Shown here one piece after another: positions 1 through 9,426 of a stretch of 64,000 bases of DNA. The first letter of the stretch is position 1; every line of letters starts with the position of its first letter. Made by a program: the position numbers and the translations under genes. Source of the stretch: Clostridia bacterium (GTDB lineage: Bacteria > Bacillota > Clostridia > Lachnospirales > Lachnospiraceae); the NCBI GenBank assembly GCA_003246295.1, contig QKAS01000032.1:223872-287871 (forward strand). The letters are read 5' to 3'. A model generated the notes under the pieces. It was not told the origin of the DNA and made no database searches. It was given only the letters and a program-made list of their open reading frames with translations.

Positions 1-1188
1 AAGATCTCGAATCATTCTTGGAAATTTATTTACTACACTCTCGATTGGGACCATTCGAACCTTCATGACTGATTCGTGAAGATTTGTGGTTACACTCTCA
101 AGGTATTCAATCTGTTCATTAAATGCTGTATTTGTTGTATCTTCAACAGCAGATGCAGAAACAAGTGAATTTTTTGCAATAATAAGTTCACTAACAAGAT
201 TCATTAAAACATCAAGCTTTTCAATGTCAACTCTGACAGTTCTGTTTACAACCGGTTTGGCAGGTGTCTGTTTCTTATCTTTTGGCGCTGTTGCAGACTT
301 GGAAGGAACAGATCCTTCAGAAACTGCAACTGCTGTCTGACTTATCTGTACTACATCTTCACTTTCATTTGTCTGGTTTTCTTCTGCATTGCCTTCAGGA
401 ATATCCATAACACCACCTTCAGCCTGTGCAATTTCTGAAACATTTTTAACTGCTTTTAAAATTTCATCTAAAGCAACTTTTGTGACATAAACCAAAGTGA
501 ATTCCTGTTCAAATTTTTCATCTTCAATATCCTGGACAGAAGGATTGGATACAATGATTTCTCCATGTTCTTCAAGTGCTTTAAAAACCAGAAATGCTCT
601 TGCCGCTTTCAATATACAGGATTCTTGAATTTTTACAGTAATTCCGTAAATATGATTCCCTTTTTCCTTTGCTGCTTTTAATACGACTTTCTCAGAACTT
701 CCAAGATTTAATTCATTCCATCTCATCGTAGCAGTGCTATCAGAAACAGTTGTTGCTTCTGTAATTGGTTCTGCCTTAACAGTTTCTTCCGCTTGATCAT
801 TTCCTTTGTTGTTTAAAATGTCATTTAAAAGCTTAATGATAGGTGCATTATCATTAGTGCCTTCATCAGATGTTTCCTGGATAGAAGAAACATATCCTTC
901 CAGGGCATCAAGACACTGAAAGAGAATATCAATCATGTTTGCTCTGACTTTGATCGCTCCAGTTCTGACTTCTGAGAACACATTCTCCATGTCATGCGTA
1001 AGATTCTGCATTCTCTTATATCCCATAGTACCAGCCATTCCTTTTAAAGAATGTGCTGCTCGGAATATCTCATTCACAGTATCCATGTTTTCGGAATCTT
1101 GTTCCAGTTCAAGGATCTGTGTATTTAAATTTTGAAGATGTTCTTTTGATTCATCAAGAAAGATCTCTAAATATTGGCTAACGTCCAT
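1..1188 (-). CDS. cheA: Chemotaxis histidine kinase CheA, N-terminal part (cut by window edge)
   Basis: Phosphotransfer kinase that takes signals from chemoreceptors and phosphorylates CheY and CheB in the cytoplasm. The first 396 codons are present; the catalytic, CheW-binding and C-terminal parts lie off the left edge. Translating the minus strand from the ATG at 1188 gives an HPt (P1) domain with the phosphorylated His46 in AAHSLKGMAGTMG, a P2-like CheY/CheB-binding domain (about 175-265), a low-complexity linker with PAKPV, and the start of the P3 dimerisation helices (VDIEKLDVLMNLVSELI) running into the KVRMVPIESV junction. It follows cheB by one base at the end of the fla/che operon. 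Confidence 0.95.
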   Translation of the reverse strand, partial: MDVSQYLEIFLDESKEHLQNLNTQILELEQDSENMDTVNEIFRAAHSLKGMAGTMGYKRMQNLTHDMENVFSEVRTGAIKVRANMIDILFQCLDALEGYVSSIQETSDEGTNDNAPIIKLLNDILNNKGNDQAEETVKAEPITEATTVSDSTATMRWNELNLGSSEKVVLKAAKEKGNHIYGITVKIQESCILKAARAFLVFKALEEHGEIIVSNPSVQDIEDEKFEQEFTLVYVTKVALDEILKAVKNVSEIAQAEGGVMDIPEGNAEENQTNESEDVVQISQTAVAVSEGSVPSKSATAPKDKKQTPAKPVVNRTVRVDIEKLDVLMNLVSELIIAKNSLVSASAVEDTTNTAFNEQIEYLESVTTNLHESVMKVRMVPIESVVNKFPRMIRDL

Positions 1189-1189
1189 A

Positions 1190-2263
1190 TTATTTTACCC
1201 CCACATTCAATATGATTTCCTGTGCGATGCGCTCAATAGGAACAATCTGGTCTGCCAGTCCGGCATCAACAACACTTCGCGGCATGCCGTAAACAGCGCA
1301 GGTGCTATGTTCCTGAGCAATTACATGTGTCTTCTTTTCTGTCTTCAGATTAATAATTCCCTTTGTTCCATCCGACCCCATTCCTGTCAGCACTACACAA
1401 ACAACTTCATCCAGATCCGAATTCATAAATGACTCATACATATAGTTTGCACAAGGTTTTACTCCCTCTCTGGAAGGCTCATCGGAATAATGAATCTTAA
1501 GTTTTGAACCATTTGATACGACATTCATATGTCGACCACCTCTTGCCAGATAGACCCAGCCAGCTTCTACAATGTCACCTTCTTCAGCTTCTTTTACATT
1601 GATTTCGCTTAATGAATTCAATCTGTCTGCAAACGACTTTGTAAATCCAACCGGCATATGCTGTACAATAAGTACTGGAACTTTAAGATTTTTCGGAAGT
1701 TTAGGTATGACCTGCTGTAACGCCTTCGGTCCTCCTGTAGAACTTGCAATAGCAACCGCTTTTTTCCCTGTAAAATCTTTCTTATGTTTGGAAACAAACT
1801 CCATAATCTTTGGAGCTGTGTCTTCCTGTTTTACAGGTTTTTTAATATTATAATTCTTTAATTCGGTATTGGCTGCTGCATCGAGGATTTCTAAAAACTT
1901 TGTTTGAAAACGTTCACTTCTAAGTTCGAGTGTGTTATATGGCTTATGTATGAAATCCAGAGCACCAAGTTCAAGTGCATCAATAACCACTTGTGCTCCA
2001 TCAACTGTATCAGTACTCGCCATAACAACATTTGCAGGAATATTTTTTTCCTGAAGTTCTTTTAACAATTCTAAGCCAGTCATCTTTGGCATGTTAATGT
2101 CGAGAACTACAACATCATATCGGTTATTGCTGATCTTCTCCAGACCTTCCAGACCATTAACTGCAAAATCAACCACTTCGAATCTGTTATCTGCGTTTAT
2201 TATATCACACAGTACTCTTCTCATAAGTGCAGAGTCATCGACAACCAATATTTTTTTCTTCAT
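1190..2263 (-). CDS. cheB: Protein-glutamate methylesterase/deamidase CheB
   Basis: Demethylates receptor glutamates during chemotactic adaptation, in the cytoplasm. An N-terminal receiver domain has the acidic pair in VVDDSALMRRVL and the phospho-acceptor Asp in VVVLDINMPK. The C-terminal esterase has the Ser-His-Asp triad in AIASSTGGP, IVQHMPVGFT and LTGMGSDGT. Length 357 aa is normal. The ATG at 2263 is chosen because AAAGGG lies 9 bases upstream and the protein then opens MKKKILVVDDSA; an ATG at 2272, which overlaps the stop of the upstream PilZ gene, is the alternative. It lies between the PilZ gene and cheA. Confidence 0.95.
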   Translation of the reverse strand: MKKKILVVDDSALMRRVLCDIINADNRFEVVDFAVNGLEGLEKISNNRYDVVVLDINMPKMTGLELLKELQEKNIPANVVMASTDTVDGAQVVIDALELGALDFIHKPYNTLELRSERFQTKFLEILDAAANTELKNYNIKKPVKQEDTAPKIMEFVSKHKKDFTGKKAVAIASSTGGPKALQQVIPKLPKNLKVPVLIVQHMPVGFTKSFADRLNSLSEINVKEAEEGDIVEAGWVYLARGGRHMNVVSNGSKLKIHYSDEPSREGVKPCANYMYESFMNSDLDEVVCVVLTGMGSDGTKGIINLKTEKKTHVIAQEHSTCAVYGMPRSVVDAGLADQIVPIERIAQEIILNVGVK

Positions 2264-2268
2264 ACACA

Positions 2269-2991
2269 TCATCCCTTTTCCCGTTTGCGATTTTTTCTTT
2301 CCTCTTCAAATATAAATTTTATGACTTCTTCTCTTTCGTCTCTACCCATACCAATGTACTGAATTCTATGTTCATACAAACCTTGTCTTTCTTCAATGAT
2401 CTTAATTTGTAAAACAAGACCTACAACCTTGAATTGTTTTGGCTTTTCATTCACCGGAATCATAAAATCGCACAAAACCATACTGTCTGCTTCATAAAGT
2501 TTTTCTGAAACAAATCGAATTCCACCACCACTAATATCAACAATCATGCCTTTTTGATAAGGTAAATCACTCCTTAATTTAAGATTTTTATTATCCAGTG
2601 ATTGTTTCTCATCCTCTTCCAGCTTTCTGGTTCCCATTTCTATTGCACAATTAAAACGGTAGAATTCTCTTCTTTGAAACTTACTTAAACTTCCGGTTAC
2701 TTCCATATTTAACAAGTATATATTATTTTCTTTTGATCTGTCTAAAATTCTGGCTGTACAGTGATATAACCCAGTAGCAGTATAAAAGTAAACATCATAC
2801 TCTTTATCCATTGGAAGCAAAATCAGTTTCGCTTTCTCAATTGGTATTAAAATTTGAAAACTATCATCTGAAATTATTTCATAAATCTGGCTTACATATG
2901 TTTTTTTGTCTGTGCTGCTTTGGTCTGACAGGCTATTCGATATAATCTTTAATTCAACTTTTTCACCAGGCAATACATATTTTGTCAGCAT
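2269..2991 (-). CDS. PilZ-domain c-di-GMP receptor, YcgR/YpfA-like flagellar brake
   Basis: Likely binds cyclic di-GMP and slows or stops the flagellar motor, as YcgR-family proteins do. The 240 aa protein has an N-terminal YcgR-like beta domain (about 1-95) and a C-terminal PilZ domain with the ligand-binding signature: arginines in QRREFYRF and the downstream DISGGGIRF motif (D/NxSxxG). It sits inside the fla/che operon between flhG and cheB, which supports a motor role. The family assignment is firm; the motor target is inferred from the family and position. A GGDEF protein at 43242 on the plus strand is a possible source of the ligand. Confidence 0.9.
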   Translation of the reverse strand: MLTKYVLPGEKVELKIISNSLSDQSSTDKKTYVSQIYEIISDDSFQILIPIEKAKLILLPMDKEYDVYFYTATGLYHCTARILDRSKENNIYLLNMEVTGSLSKFQRREFYRFNCAIEMGTRKLEEDEKQSLDNKNLKLRSDLPYQKGMIVDISGGGIRFVSEKLYEADSMVLCDFMIPVNEKPKQFKVVGLVLQIKIIEERQGLYEHRIQYIGMGRDEREEVIKFIFEEERKNRKREKG

Positions 2992-2996
2992 ATACT

Positions 2997-3881
2997 TTAT
3001 CCTTTCTGTTTTCCTGCAATGATATGAGAGAAAAATGCTGCCATCCCTCTTTTTCTGACTGCTTTGCTCGTTTCAACATCACATAGTTTTGCAGCAATCT
3101 CTTCAAATGCAAGAGATGATTTCGCGTTCTCATTTTGTATTGATATTGGTACCTGTTGCATAACTGCCCTGGATAGTTGTTGATCCTGAGGAATCGATCC
3201 CAAATAGCTGATCTGAAGTTTCAGATACCTTGCAACTACAGAATTTAATTTGTGGAACAAAGTCTGTCCTTCTTCTTTTGAATCTACTCTGTTTGCAATC
3301 ACTTTAATTTGTGACATCTCAGGCATAAAGCGGGGATGTCTGTTCAGCGCTTTTAATAGGGAGTAGGAGTCTGTTATTGAAGTTGGTTCAGGCGTCGTAA
3401 CGACTAATATTTCACCGCTTGCCACAAGAAATTCCAATACTGCATCCGAGATACCTGCACCTGTATCAATAATAACAACATCTGCAATTGCATCCAGCTC
3501 CGCAAGATTCTGAATAATATAAGTCAGATAATCCCTGCTGAGATTAGATAGCCCAACTATACCTGAGCCACCTGATATGAATCCTACTTCTGCAGGTCCC
3601 CATGTGATGATATCCTTAATATTTTTTCCTTGATAAATTAAATCAGCCAGATTATGTTTTGGTACTGTACCAAACATAATCTCAATATTGGCAAGTCCAA
3701 AATCTGCATCCAGAATAATAACCCTTAATCCCAGTCTTCTCATCTGGATTGCAAGATTAATAGATGCATTTGATTTTCCCACACCACCTTTGCCGCTTGT
3801 TACTGTAATAATTCTGGCGAGTGGTCTGTTTGACTGTTGATTCATTTTAATAATATTACGTAATTGTTCTGCCTGATCCAT
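2997..3881 (-). CDS. flhG: Flagellar number/placement ATPase FlhG (YlxH, MinD-like)
   Basis: MinD-family ATPase that works with FlhF to control flagellar number and position at the membrane. The deviant Walker A motif TSGKGGVGKSNAS lies near residue 30, followed by ILDADFGLANIEIMFG. The N-terminus opens MDQAEQLR, matching the DQAxxLR helix by which FlhG stimulates the FlhF GTPase. A C-terminal basic, amphipathic tail is compatible with membrane targeting. The 294 aa length is normal. It directly follows flhF, 23 bases away, the usual order. Confidence 0.96.
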   Translation of the reverse strand: MDQAEQLRNIIKMNQQSNRPLARIITVTSGKGGVGKSNASINLAIQMRRLGLRVIILDADFGLANIEIMFGTVPKHNLADLIYQGKNIKDIITWGPAEVGFISGGSGIVGLSNLSRDYLTYIIQNLAELDAIADVVIIDTGAGISDAVLEFLVASGEILVVTTPEPTSITDSYSLLKALNRHPRFMPEMSQIKVIANRVDSKEEGQTLFHKLNSVVARYLKLQISYLGSIPQDQQLSRAVMQQVPISIQNENAKSSLAFEEIAAKLCDVETSKAVRKRGMAAFFSHIIAGKQKG

Positions 3882-3904
3882 GTAACAGGTCTCCTATCAT
3901 GCTT

Positions 3905-5128
3905 CTATCTCTTACCGCCTAAAAGAAGTTTCACGGTATTCTGCGGGTTAAAGGTTTCAATATCTTCCGGCACATTTTGCCCCGAAGTTACATAAGACAG
4001 CGAAGCGCCTGTATGAAGCTTTAAATTCAGAAGATTTCCTAATGTTTCTGTTTCATCCAGTTTCGTAAATATCAATTTATATTCCGATAGTTTATGATAT
4101 GCATCAGCTATATTAACAAGATCACGATATTTTGTTGTTGCACTTAACACGAGATACACTTCTTTTTCAATGTCGTCTCCCAAGCATTCTAAAAATTCCT
4201 GCATTGTTTCTTTTTGTATTTCATTATGATGCGAGTGACCTGTCGTATCAACAAAAATAAATTCATAGGAAGAAAAATCATGTATTGCGTTCCGTGCCTC
4301 TTCCGGCGAATAAATGACTCGAAACGGAACATCCAGTATCCCTGCATAAGTTCTTAGCTGTTCTGCGGCCGCAATTCGATAGGTATCTGCTGTCAGTAAT
4401 GCAATTTTATTGTTTTTTTCCACTTTAAATTTCGATGCAATCTTTGCAATCGTTGTTGTTTTACCAACTCCCGTAGGTCCTACAAAAAATATTACTTTTG
4501 GTCCTTTTTCAGCTGCCTGTATTCCTTCAGGTTTTCCAAATTTAAGAATCATTTTCTGATAAATATTCGATAATATATAATCAATTGGCATATTGGGTTT
4601 ATGACTTTTTCCAAATTCTTCTATAATTTGATTTGCAAATTTTTCATTCACTTCATTATCAATTAAAGTATTATAAAGAAGTTGTGTAAATATAAAGGTT
4701 TCGTCATTATCCTGCTGTTTTGTATCATCTTGCGTTTTATTCTCTTCTAATCTGTATTCTTCTGTATTATTCTCTTCTCTTCTAATAAGTTGTTTTTCAA
4801 GCAATGTTTGCAGGCTATCAATTTTTGTTTCCAGATTTTTTTCGCTTTTATCCTGGATATCATTTTTTGTATGAATAGGATCAATTTTTTGTTCCCGCGT
4901 TTCTTTCCCTGTATCAGTCTTTAGAGTACCTGGCTGCATCTGGCTATACTTGTCTTTTTCATCTTCCAGTGCTACCGTCACTTCAAAGATCTGTTTTTTT
5001 AATAATGAAAACAGGCCTTTGGGTTTCACTTTTTTCACATTCATGATTACGACATTATTGCCTAATTCCTTTTTTGCATCAGCAATCGCACTCTCTTCTG
5101 TTTTTCCTTGAAATTTTTTAATAATCAT
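3905..5128 (-). CDS. flhF: SRP-family GTPase FlhF
   Basis: Signal-recognition-particle type GTPase that marks the site of flagellar assembly. The order is an N-terminal B domain (about 1-130) with a charged, glutamine/asparagine-rich stretch, then the NG domain with the P-loop VGPTGVGKTTTIAKIA, the DTYRIAAAEQL motif, FVDTTGHSH in place of the usual DTAGR, and FTKLDET. Length 407 aa is normal. The ATG overlaps the last base of the flhA stop codon (TAATG), so translation is probably coupled. Confidence 0.96.
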   Translation of the reverse strand: MIIKKFQGKTEESAIADAKKELGNNVVIMNVKKVKPKGLFSLLKKQIFEVTVALEDEKDKYSQMQPGTLKTDTGKETREQKIDPIHTKNDIQDKSEKNLETKIDSLQTLLEKQLIRREENNTEEYRLEENKTQDDTKQQDNDETFIFTQLLYNTLIDNEVNEKFANQIIEEFGKSHKPNMPIDYILSNIYQKMILKFGKPEGIQAAEKGPKVIFFVGPTGVGKTTTIAKIASKFKVEKNNKIALLTADTYRIAAAEQLRTYAGILDVPFRVIYSPEEARNAIHDFSSYEFIFVDTTGHSHHNEIQKETMQEFLECLGDDIEKEVYLVLSATTKYRDLVNIADAYHKLSEYKLIFTKLDETETLGNLLNLKLHTGASLSYVTSGQNVPEDIETFNPQNTVKLLLGGKR

Positions 5129-7179
5129 TATGCGGTCACCATCCCAACAGATTGTAATTCAACATTGGATTCAATTTCGTTATATGAAATAATAATTAGA
5201 TCTTTAAAATAATCACTTGTTAATTTTTTAAAATACATTCTTACAATCGGCGAAGTAATCACGATTGGATTTTTACCAAGGTTCTCAAGCTTTTTCATCT
5301 CTTTTTCGACGGAAGACATAATAGCCTTTGTCTTTTCAGGATCTAATGTAAGATAAGCGCCTTGCTCAGTCTGTTTTACGCTGCCCATAATTTCCTGTTC
5401 AATTTTGGGATCCAGTGTCACAACACTTGTCGTTTCATTTGCAGGAAAAAACTTTCCTGATATTGCTCGTTTTAAACTCTGTCTTGCATACTCTGTCAAT
5501 ATATCTGTATCTCTTGTCGTAGGTGCATAATCTGCAAGTGTTTCAAATATTGTCAGCAGATCTCTAATAGAAATTCCTTCTCTAAGCAGATTTTGTAATA
5601 CTTTTTGAATTTCTCCAAGGCCTAATAGTTTTGGTATTAATTCCTCTACCAAAGACGGATTACTTTCTTTTAGATTATTTACAAGATTCTGAACATCCTG
5701 TCTTGTGAGTAACTCAGAAATATACTGTCTAATAATTTCAGTTAAATGTGTTGCAATAATCGATGGTGGATCAACGACTGTGTACCCCATACTTTCTGCT
5801 CTTTCTCGCTGCCCTTCTGTAATCCAAATGGCAGGAAGATGGAATGAAGGTTCAAAAGTTGGTATTCCAGTAATCTCTTCTTCTACATAACCTGGATTCA
5901 TTGCCATGTAGTGGTCAAAGAGAATTTCACCTTCACTAATCTGAATCCCTTTTATTTTAATAATATACTGATTTGGATTCAACTGTATATTATCTCTTAA
6001 TCGGATAATAGGAACTACAGTACCAAGTTCCAATGCAATCTGCCTTCTAATCATTACCACTCTGTCAAGAAGGTCACCGCCTTGATTCACGTCGGCCAAT
6101 GGGATAATACCATATCCAAATTCCAACTCAATCGGGTCTACTTGAAGTAGTGATGTGACATTTTCTGGCTGTCTGATTTCTGAAGCAGCAACTTCGTCTG
6201 CATCTACTTCCTGTTCAATTCTTGAGGTTTCTATGGTTCCGGAAATCATTCTTCCACTAATAATAAAAACTACACCAAGTGTCAGAAAAATTATATTACT
6301 AAGTGGCGTTAATATCCCAAGCGAGATCACGGTGGCCCCAACCATATACATAACACGAGGAACTCCAAAAAGCTGTGTAATCAATACACTTCCAAAATCT
6401 GCTTCTTTTGAACCCTTAGTAACCAGAATACCTGTTGCAAGCGATATCAGAAGCGAAGGAATCTGGCTGACAAGACCATCACCAATTGTTAATATTGTGT
6501 ACTTATCAAGCGCATCTCCGATTTCAAGTCCACCCCGAAGCATACCCATGCTGATACCGCCAATAATATTTACTGCTGTTATGATAAGGCCTGCCATCGC
6601 ATCCCCCTTAACATATTTTACAGCACCATCCATAGAACCAAAAAAACTTGCTTCTTCCTGAATTTTTTCTCTTCTTCTTTTTGCTTCTGCATCATTAATT
6701 GCACCAGTATTTAAATCGGCATCAATTGCCATCTGTTTACCAGGCATTGCATCCAAAGTAAAACGGGCCGTTACTTCAGCAACTCGTTCAGAACCTTTAT
6801 TGATAACCATAAACTGAATGATAATCAGAATAATAAAAATAATAACACCAATAATAAGATCTCCGCCACCAACAAATTCACCGAATACGGTAACAACATT
6901 CCCTGGTTCTCCTGTTTGTAAAATCAATTTTGTAGATGAAATATTCAATGCTATCCTAAAAATTGTTGTAAAAAGTAAAATTGTAGGATAAAAAGACATA
7001 TCCAGAACTTCTTTTGCAAACATCGTTCCAAAAAGAATTGCAAACGCAATTGAAATATTAACGGCAAGGAAAATATCAAGTAATATAGATGGAATCGGAA
7101 CAATCAGCATAATAAAAGCAGCCAGTACATACATTGCAACTGCAAGATTCCCAAAGTTCGTCCAAACTGCTTTTTTCAT
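5128..7179 (-). CDS. flhA: Flagellar type III export gate protein FlhA
   Basis: Largest component of the flagellar export gate; it drives proton-coupled export of axial proteins. About eight hydrophobic segments occupy the first ~310 residues; the FHIPEP-family signature lies in the cytoplasmic loop (TARFTLDAMPGKQMAID), followed by a large cytoplasmic domain that docks chaperone-substrate complexes. Length 683 aa is typical. It sits 50 bases after flhB and overlaps flhF by one base. Confidence 0.98.
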   Translation of the reverse strand: MKKAVWTNFGNLAVAMYVLAAFIMLIVPIPSILLDIFLAVNISIAFAILFGTMFAKEVLDMSFYPTILLFTTIFRIALNISSTKLILQTGEPGNVVTVFGEFVGGGDLIIGVIIFIILIIIQFMVINKGSERVAEVTARFTLDAMPGKQMAIDADLNTGAINDAEAKRRREKIQEEASFFGSMDGAVKYVKGDAMAGLIITAVNIIGGISMGMLRGGLEIGDALDKYTILTIGDGLVSQIPSLLISLATGILVTKGSKEADFGSVLITQLFGVPRVMYMVGATVISLGILTPLSNIIFLTLGVVFIISGRMISGTIETSRIEQEVDADEVAASEIRQPENVTSLLQVDPIELEFGYGIIPLADVNQGGDLLDRVVMIRRQIALELGTVVPIIRLRDNIQLNPNQYIIKIKGIQISEGEILFDHYMAMNPGYVEEEITGIPTFEPSFHLPAIWITEGQRERAESMGYTVVDPPSIIATHLTEIIRQYISELLTRQDVQNLVNNLKESNPSLVEELIPKLLGLGEIQKVLQNLLREGISIRDLLTIFETLADYAPTTRDTDILTEYARQSLKRAISGKFFPANETTSVVTLDPKIEQEIMGSVKQTEQGAYLTLDPEKTKAIMSSVEKEMKKLENLGKNPIVITSPIVRMYFKKLTSDYFKDLIIISYNEIESNVELQSVGMVTA

Positions 7180-7229
7180 GTCTCGTTCTCCTTTCTCTAC
7201 ATATTATATCTCTTTTTTTGCTTTCTCTG

Positions 7230-8342
7230 TTATGCTTTTCCTTGTATGTGATATACCATAGCAAGAATTTCTGCCACTGCCTGATATAGCTCAGGCGGAA
7301 CCATCTCACCAATTTCTACGTTTGCATATAACATACGTGCCAATGGTTTATTCTCAACAATTTCTATTTTATGTTCTTTTGCTACTTCCTTAATTTTCTG
7401 TGCCAGAAAATCCTCACCTTTTGCAATTACCACCGGGGCTTCATACTCATCTGGTGCATACTTAATTGCAACGGCATAATGTGTAGGATTTGTAATAACA
7501 ACATCCGCTTGTGGCAGATTGAGCATCATTCTTCTTCTGGATGCTTCCCTCATTCTTTGTCTAATCTTACCTTTGATCTGTGGATCTCCTTCTGCATTCT
7601 TATATTCATCTTTCACTTCCTGCTTTGTCATTTTCATATCTTCTTTAAATTTCCATTTTTGATATGCGAAATCAGCAAGTCCAATGATTAGATAAATTAG
7701 AGCTATTTTAAGTCCAAGGCTAATTGTAATATCACCAATTAAAAAAATGGCCTGATTTAAAGACATATCATACAAAAGAAAGATTACTTCCCATTGGTCT
7801 TCCAGTGTTGTATAGGTAATATATAAAATAAGAGTAATCTTTACAGCTGACAGTAATAATTCTTTCAGCGACTGTGCAGATATAATCTTTTTCAAGCCTT
7901 TCAGAGGATTCATTTTACTGAATTTAGGTTGTAATGGTTTTGTGGTAAATTTCCATTTAACCTGAATGTAATCCCCAACAAATGCAACTATGGATCCAAT
8001 AATAAAAATTGGCAATAAAATTATTATGATTCTCAACATTGCATTCCCAACAAGATGCAGTATTTCCTTTTCAGGAATTCTGCCCTGATACATTTTCACC
8101 ATTTCTGGTATCCAATTATAAATGCCTTCAAAAACGCCTAAAAGACTGGTTCCGATAGAACCAATCCATATTTTCAACACTAGGAACAGGGAAATCAGCC
8201 CAAGTGCATTTCCTATTTCTTTACTTTTTGCGACTTGACCTTCTTTTCTGGCATCAGTAAGTTTCTTATCTGTAGCTGGTTCTGTTTTCTCACCACCGGG
8301 TCCGTCTTTTGCAAAAAACTGAAGATTATATTTTAAAATCAC
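7230..8342 (-). CDS. flhB: Flagellar export switch protein FlhB
   Basis: Export-gate protein that switches substrate specificity from rod/hook to filament proteins by self-cleavage. Four membrane segments lie in the N-terminal half and the NPTH cleavage motif is present in VVITNPTHYAVAIKY. The start is set at GTG (8342): GGAGG is 8 bases upstream, the GTG overlaps the fliR stop (GTGA), and the protein then opens VILKYNLQFFAKDGPGGEK as in relatives. A longer frame reaching 8420 runs inside fliR and is unlikely. Predicted length 370 aa. Confidence 0.95.
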   Translation of the reverse strand: MILKYNLQFFAKDGPGGEKTEPATDKKLTDARKEGQVAKSKEIGNALGLISLFLVLKIWIGSIGTSLLGVFEGIYNWIPEMVKMYQGRIPEKEILHLVGNAMLRIIIILLPIFIIGSIVAFVGDYIQVKWKFTTKPLQPKFSKMNPLKGLKKIISAQSLKELLLSAVKITLILYITYTTLEDQWEVIFLLYDMSLNQAIFLIGDITISLGLKIALIYLIIGLADFAYQKWKFKEDMKMTKQEVKDEYKNAEGDPQIKGKIRQRMREASRRRMMLNLPQADVVITNPTHYAVAIKYAPDEYEAPVVIAKGEDFLAQKIKEVAKEHKIEIVENKPLARMLYANVEIGEMVPPELYQAVAEILAMVYHIQGKA

Positions 8343-9121
8343 ATTATTGCCTCCACAAAAGCCACCATCATTTTTTTCATTTCTGTAAAAATAAAGTCTG
8401 ATGCTCCTGGCAGCATCCATGCGGTTAAAAAGAGCACCATAGTTCCCATTAAAATCTTAATTTGTATTCCTACTGAAAACATATTTAACTGAGGTGCTAC
8501 TTTTGCTAAAATTCCCAGTATTGCATTCAGCAGGAGCATAGAAGCAAATACCGGAAGAAAGATACGAAAACTAATGATAACATAATCACTCATAAACTCA
8601 ATTAATGCAGTCACTATCCTGTCATAACGAAATGTAGCACCCCCTATTGGTATTAGAGAAAAAGTCTCTACAAGTGCCTTTAAAATAAATTGGTACATTC
8701 CGCTGATCACTAACATAAGCAAAAGTGCCTGCTGATAAAGCTGTCCTGAAATTGTTGTGGTATCCTGAGTCATTGGATCATACTGGCTCGCCATGGATAA
8801 TCCAATATCCATATCAATCATTCTTCCAGCAAACGCCATGATCATCATACAGATATTGCCACCAAATCCTATCAGAAGTCCTGTCGCCGCCTCTTTCATA
8901 ATAAAAACTGCATATCCTAAAGTTGTATTATACTCAACATACATATGCGGTGTTATCACTTGATATAATAAATATGAAATAAATACACCTAATGCTATTT
9001 TTACTCTCCTAGGTGTATTATTCATTCCAAAAAAAGGAGCAATAAAAATAAAACTGGTAACCCTTGTCAGGATCAGCAAATAATATTCCAGCTCTTTTAA
9101 GGAAAACGAATAATCTATCAT
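8339..9121 (-). CDS. fliR: Flagellar export gate protein FliR
   Basis: Membrane component of the FliPQR export channel at the core of the basal body. The 260 aa protein is almost entirely hydrophobic with about six membrane segments and matches FliR in size and composition (for example RVTSFIFIAPFFGMNNTPRRVKI cut short here as RVTSFIFIAPFF). It lies between fliQ (11 bases upstream) and flhB, whose GTG overlaps its stop. Confidence 0.96.
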   Translation of the reverse strand: MIDYSFSLKELEYYLLILTRVTSFIFIAPFFGMNNTPRRVKIALGVFISYLLYQVITPHMYVEYNTTLGYAVFIMKEAATGLLIGFGGNICMMIMAFAGRMIDMDIGLSMASQYDPMTQDTTTISGQLYQQALLLMLVISGMYQFILKALVETFSLIPIGGATFRYDRIVTALIEFMSDYVIISFRIFLPVFASMLLLNAILGILAKVAPQLNMFSVGIQIKILMGTMVLFLTAWMLPGASDFIFTEMKKMMVAFVEAIM

Positions 9122-9132
9122 CTGTTTGCCCT

Positions 9133-9402
9133 TTATTTAATATATAGTGTAAAATCTGACCAGAGATTCACCATATATGAAACCATTTCATTTAACATCC
9201 ATCCGCCAAACAGCATAATTCCCAAAAAAACAGCAACAATCTTAGGAACAAAAGTTAAAGTCTGTTCCTGAATAGAAGTTGCCGTTTGAAATATACTAAC
9301 AATAAGCCCCACTATGAGGGATAGTAACAAAACAGGCGCCGAGGTTTTAATGATTGTATAGAGTCCAGCCCTGACAATCTCGCTTACAACATCAACCGTC
9401 AT
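9133..9402 (-). CDS. fliQ: Flagellar export gate protein FliQ
   Basis: Small membrane subunit of the FliPQR export gate. The 89 aa protein has two hydrophobic helices (about 17-37 and 55-75) separated by the conserved polar loop SIFQTATSIQEQTLTFVPKI, which is diagnostic for FliQ and its virulence homologues. It is placed between fliP and fliR as in nearly all flagellar operons. Confidence 0.97.
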   Translation of the reverse strand: MTVDVVSEIVRAGLYTIIKTSAPVLLLSLIVGLIVSIFQTATSIQEQTLTFVPKIVAVFLGIMLFGGWMLNEMVSYMVNLWSDFTLYIK

Positions 9403-9426
9403 ATTATTTCTCCTGTTCTTTCTTTA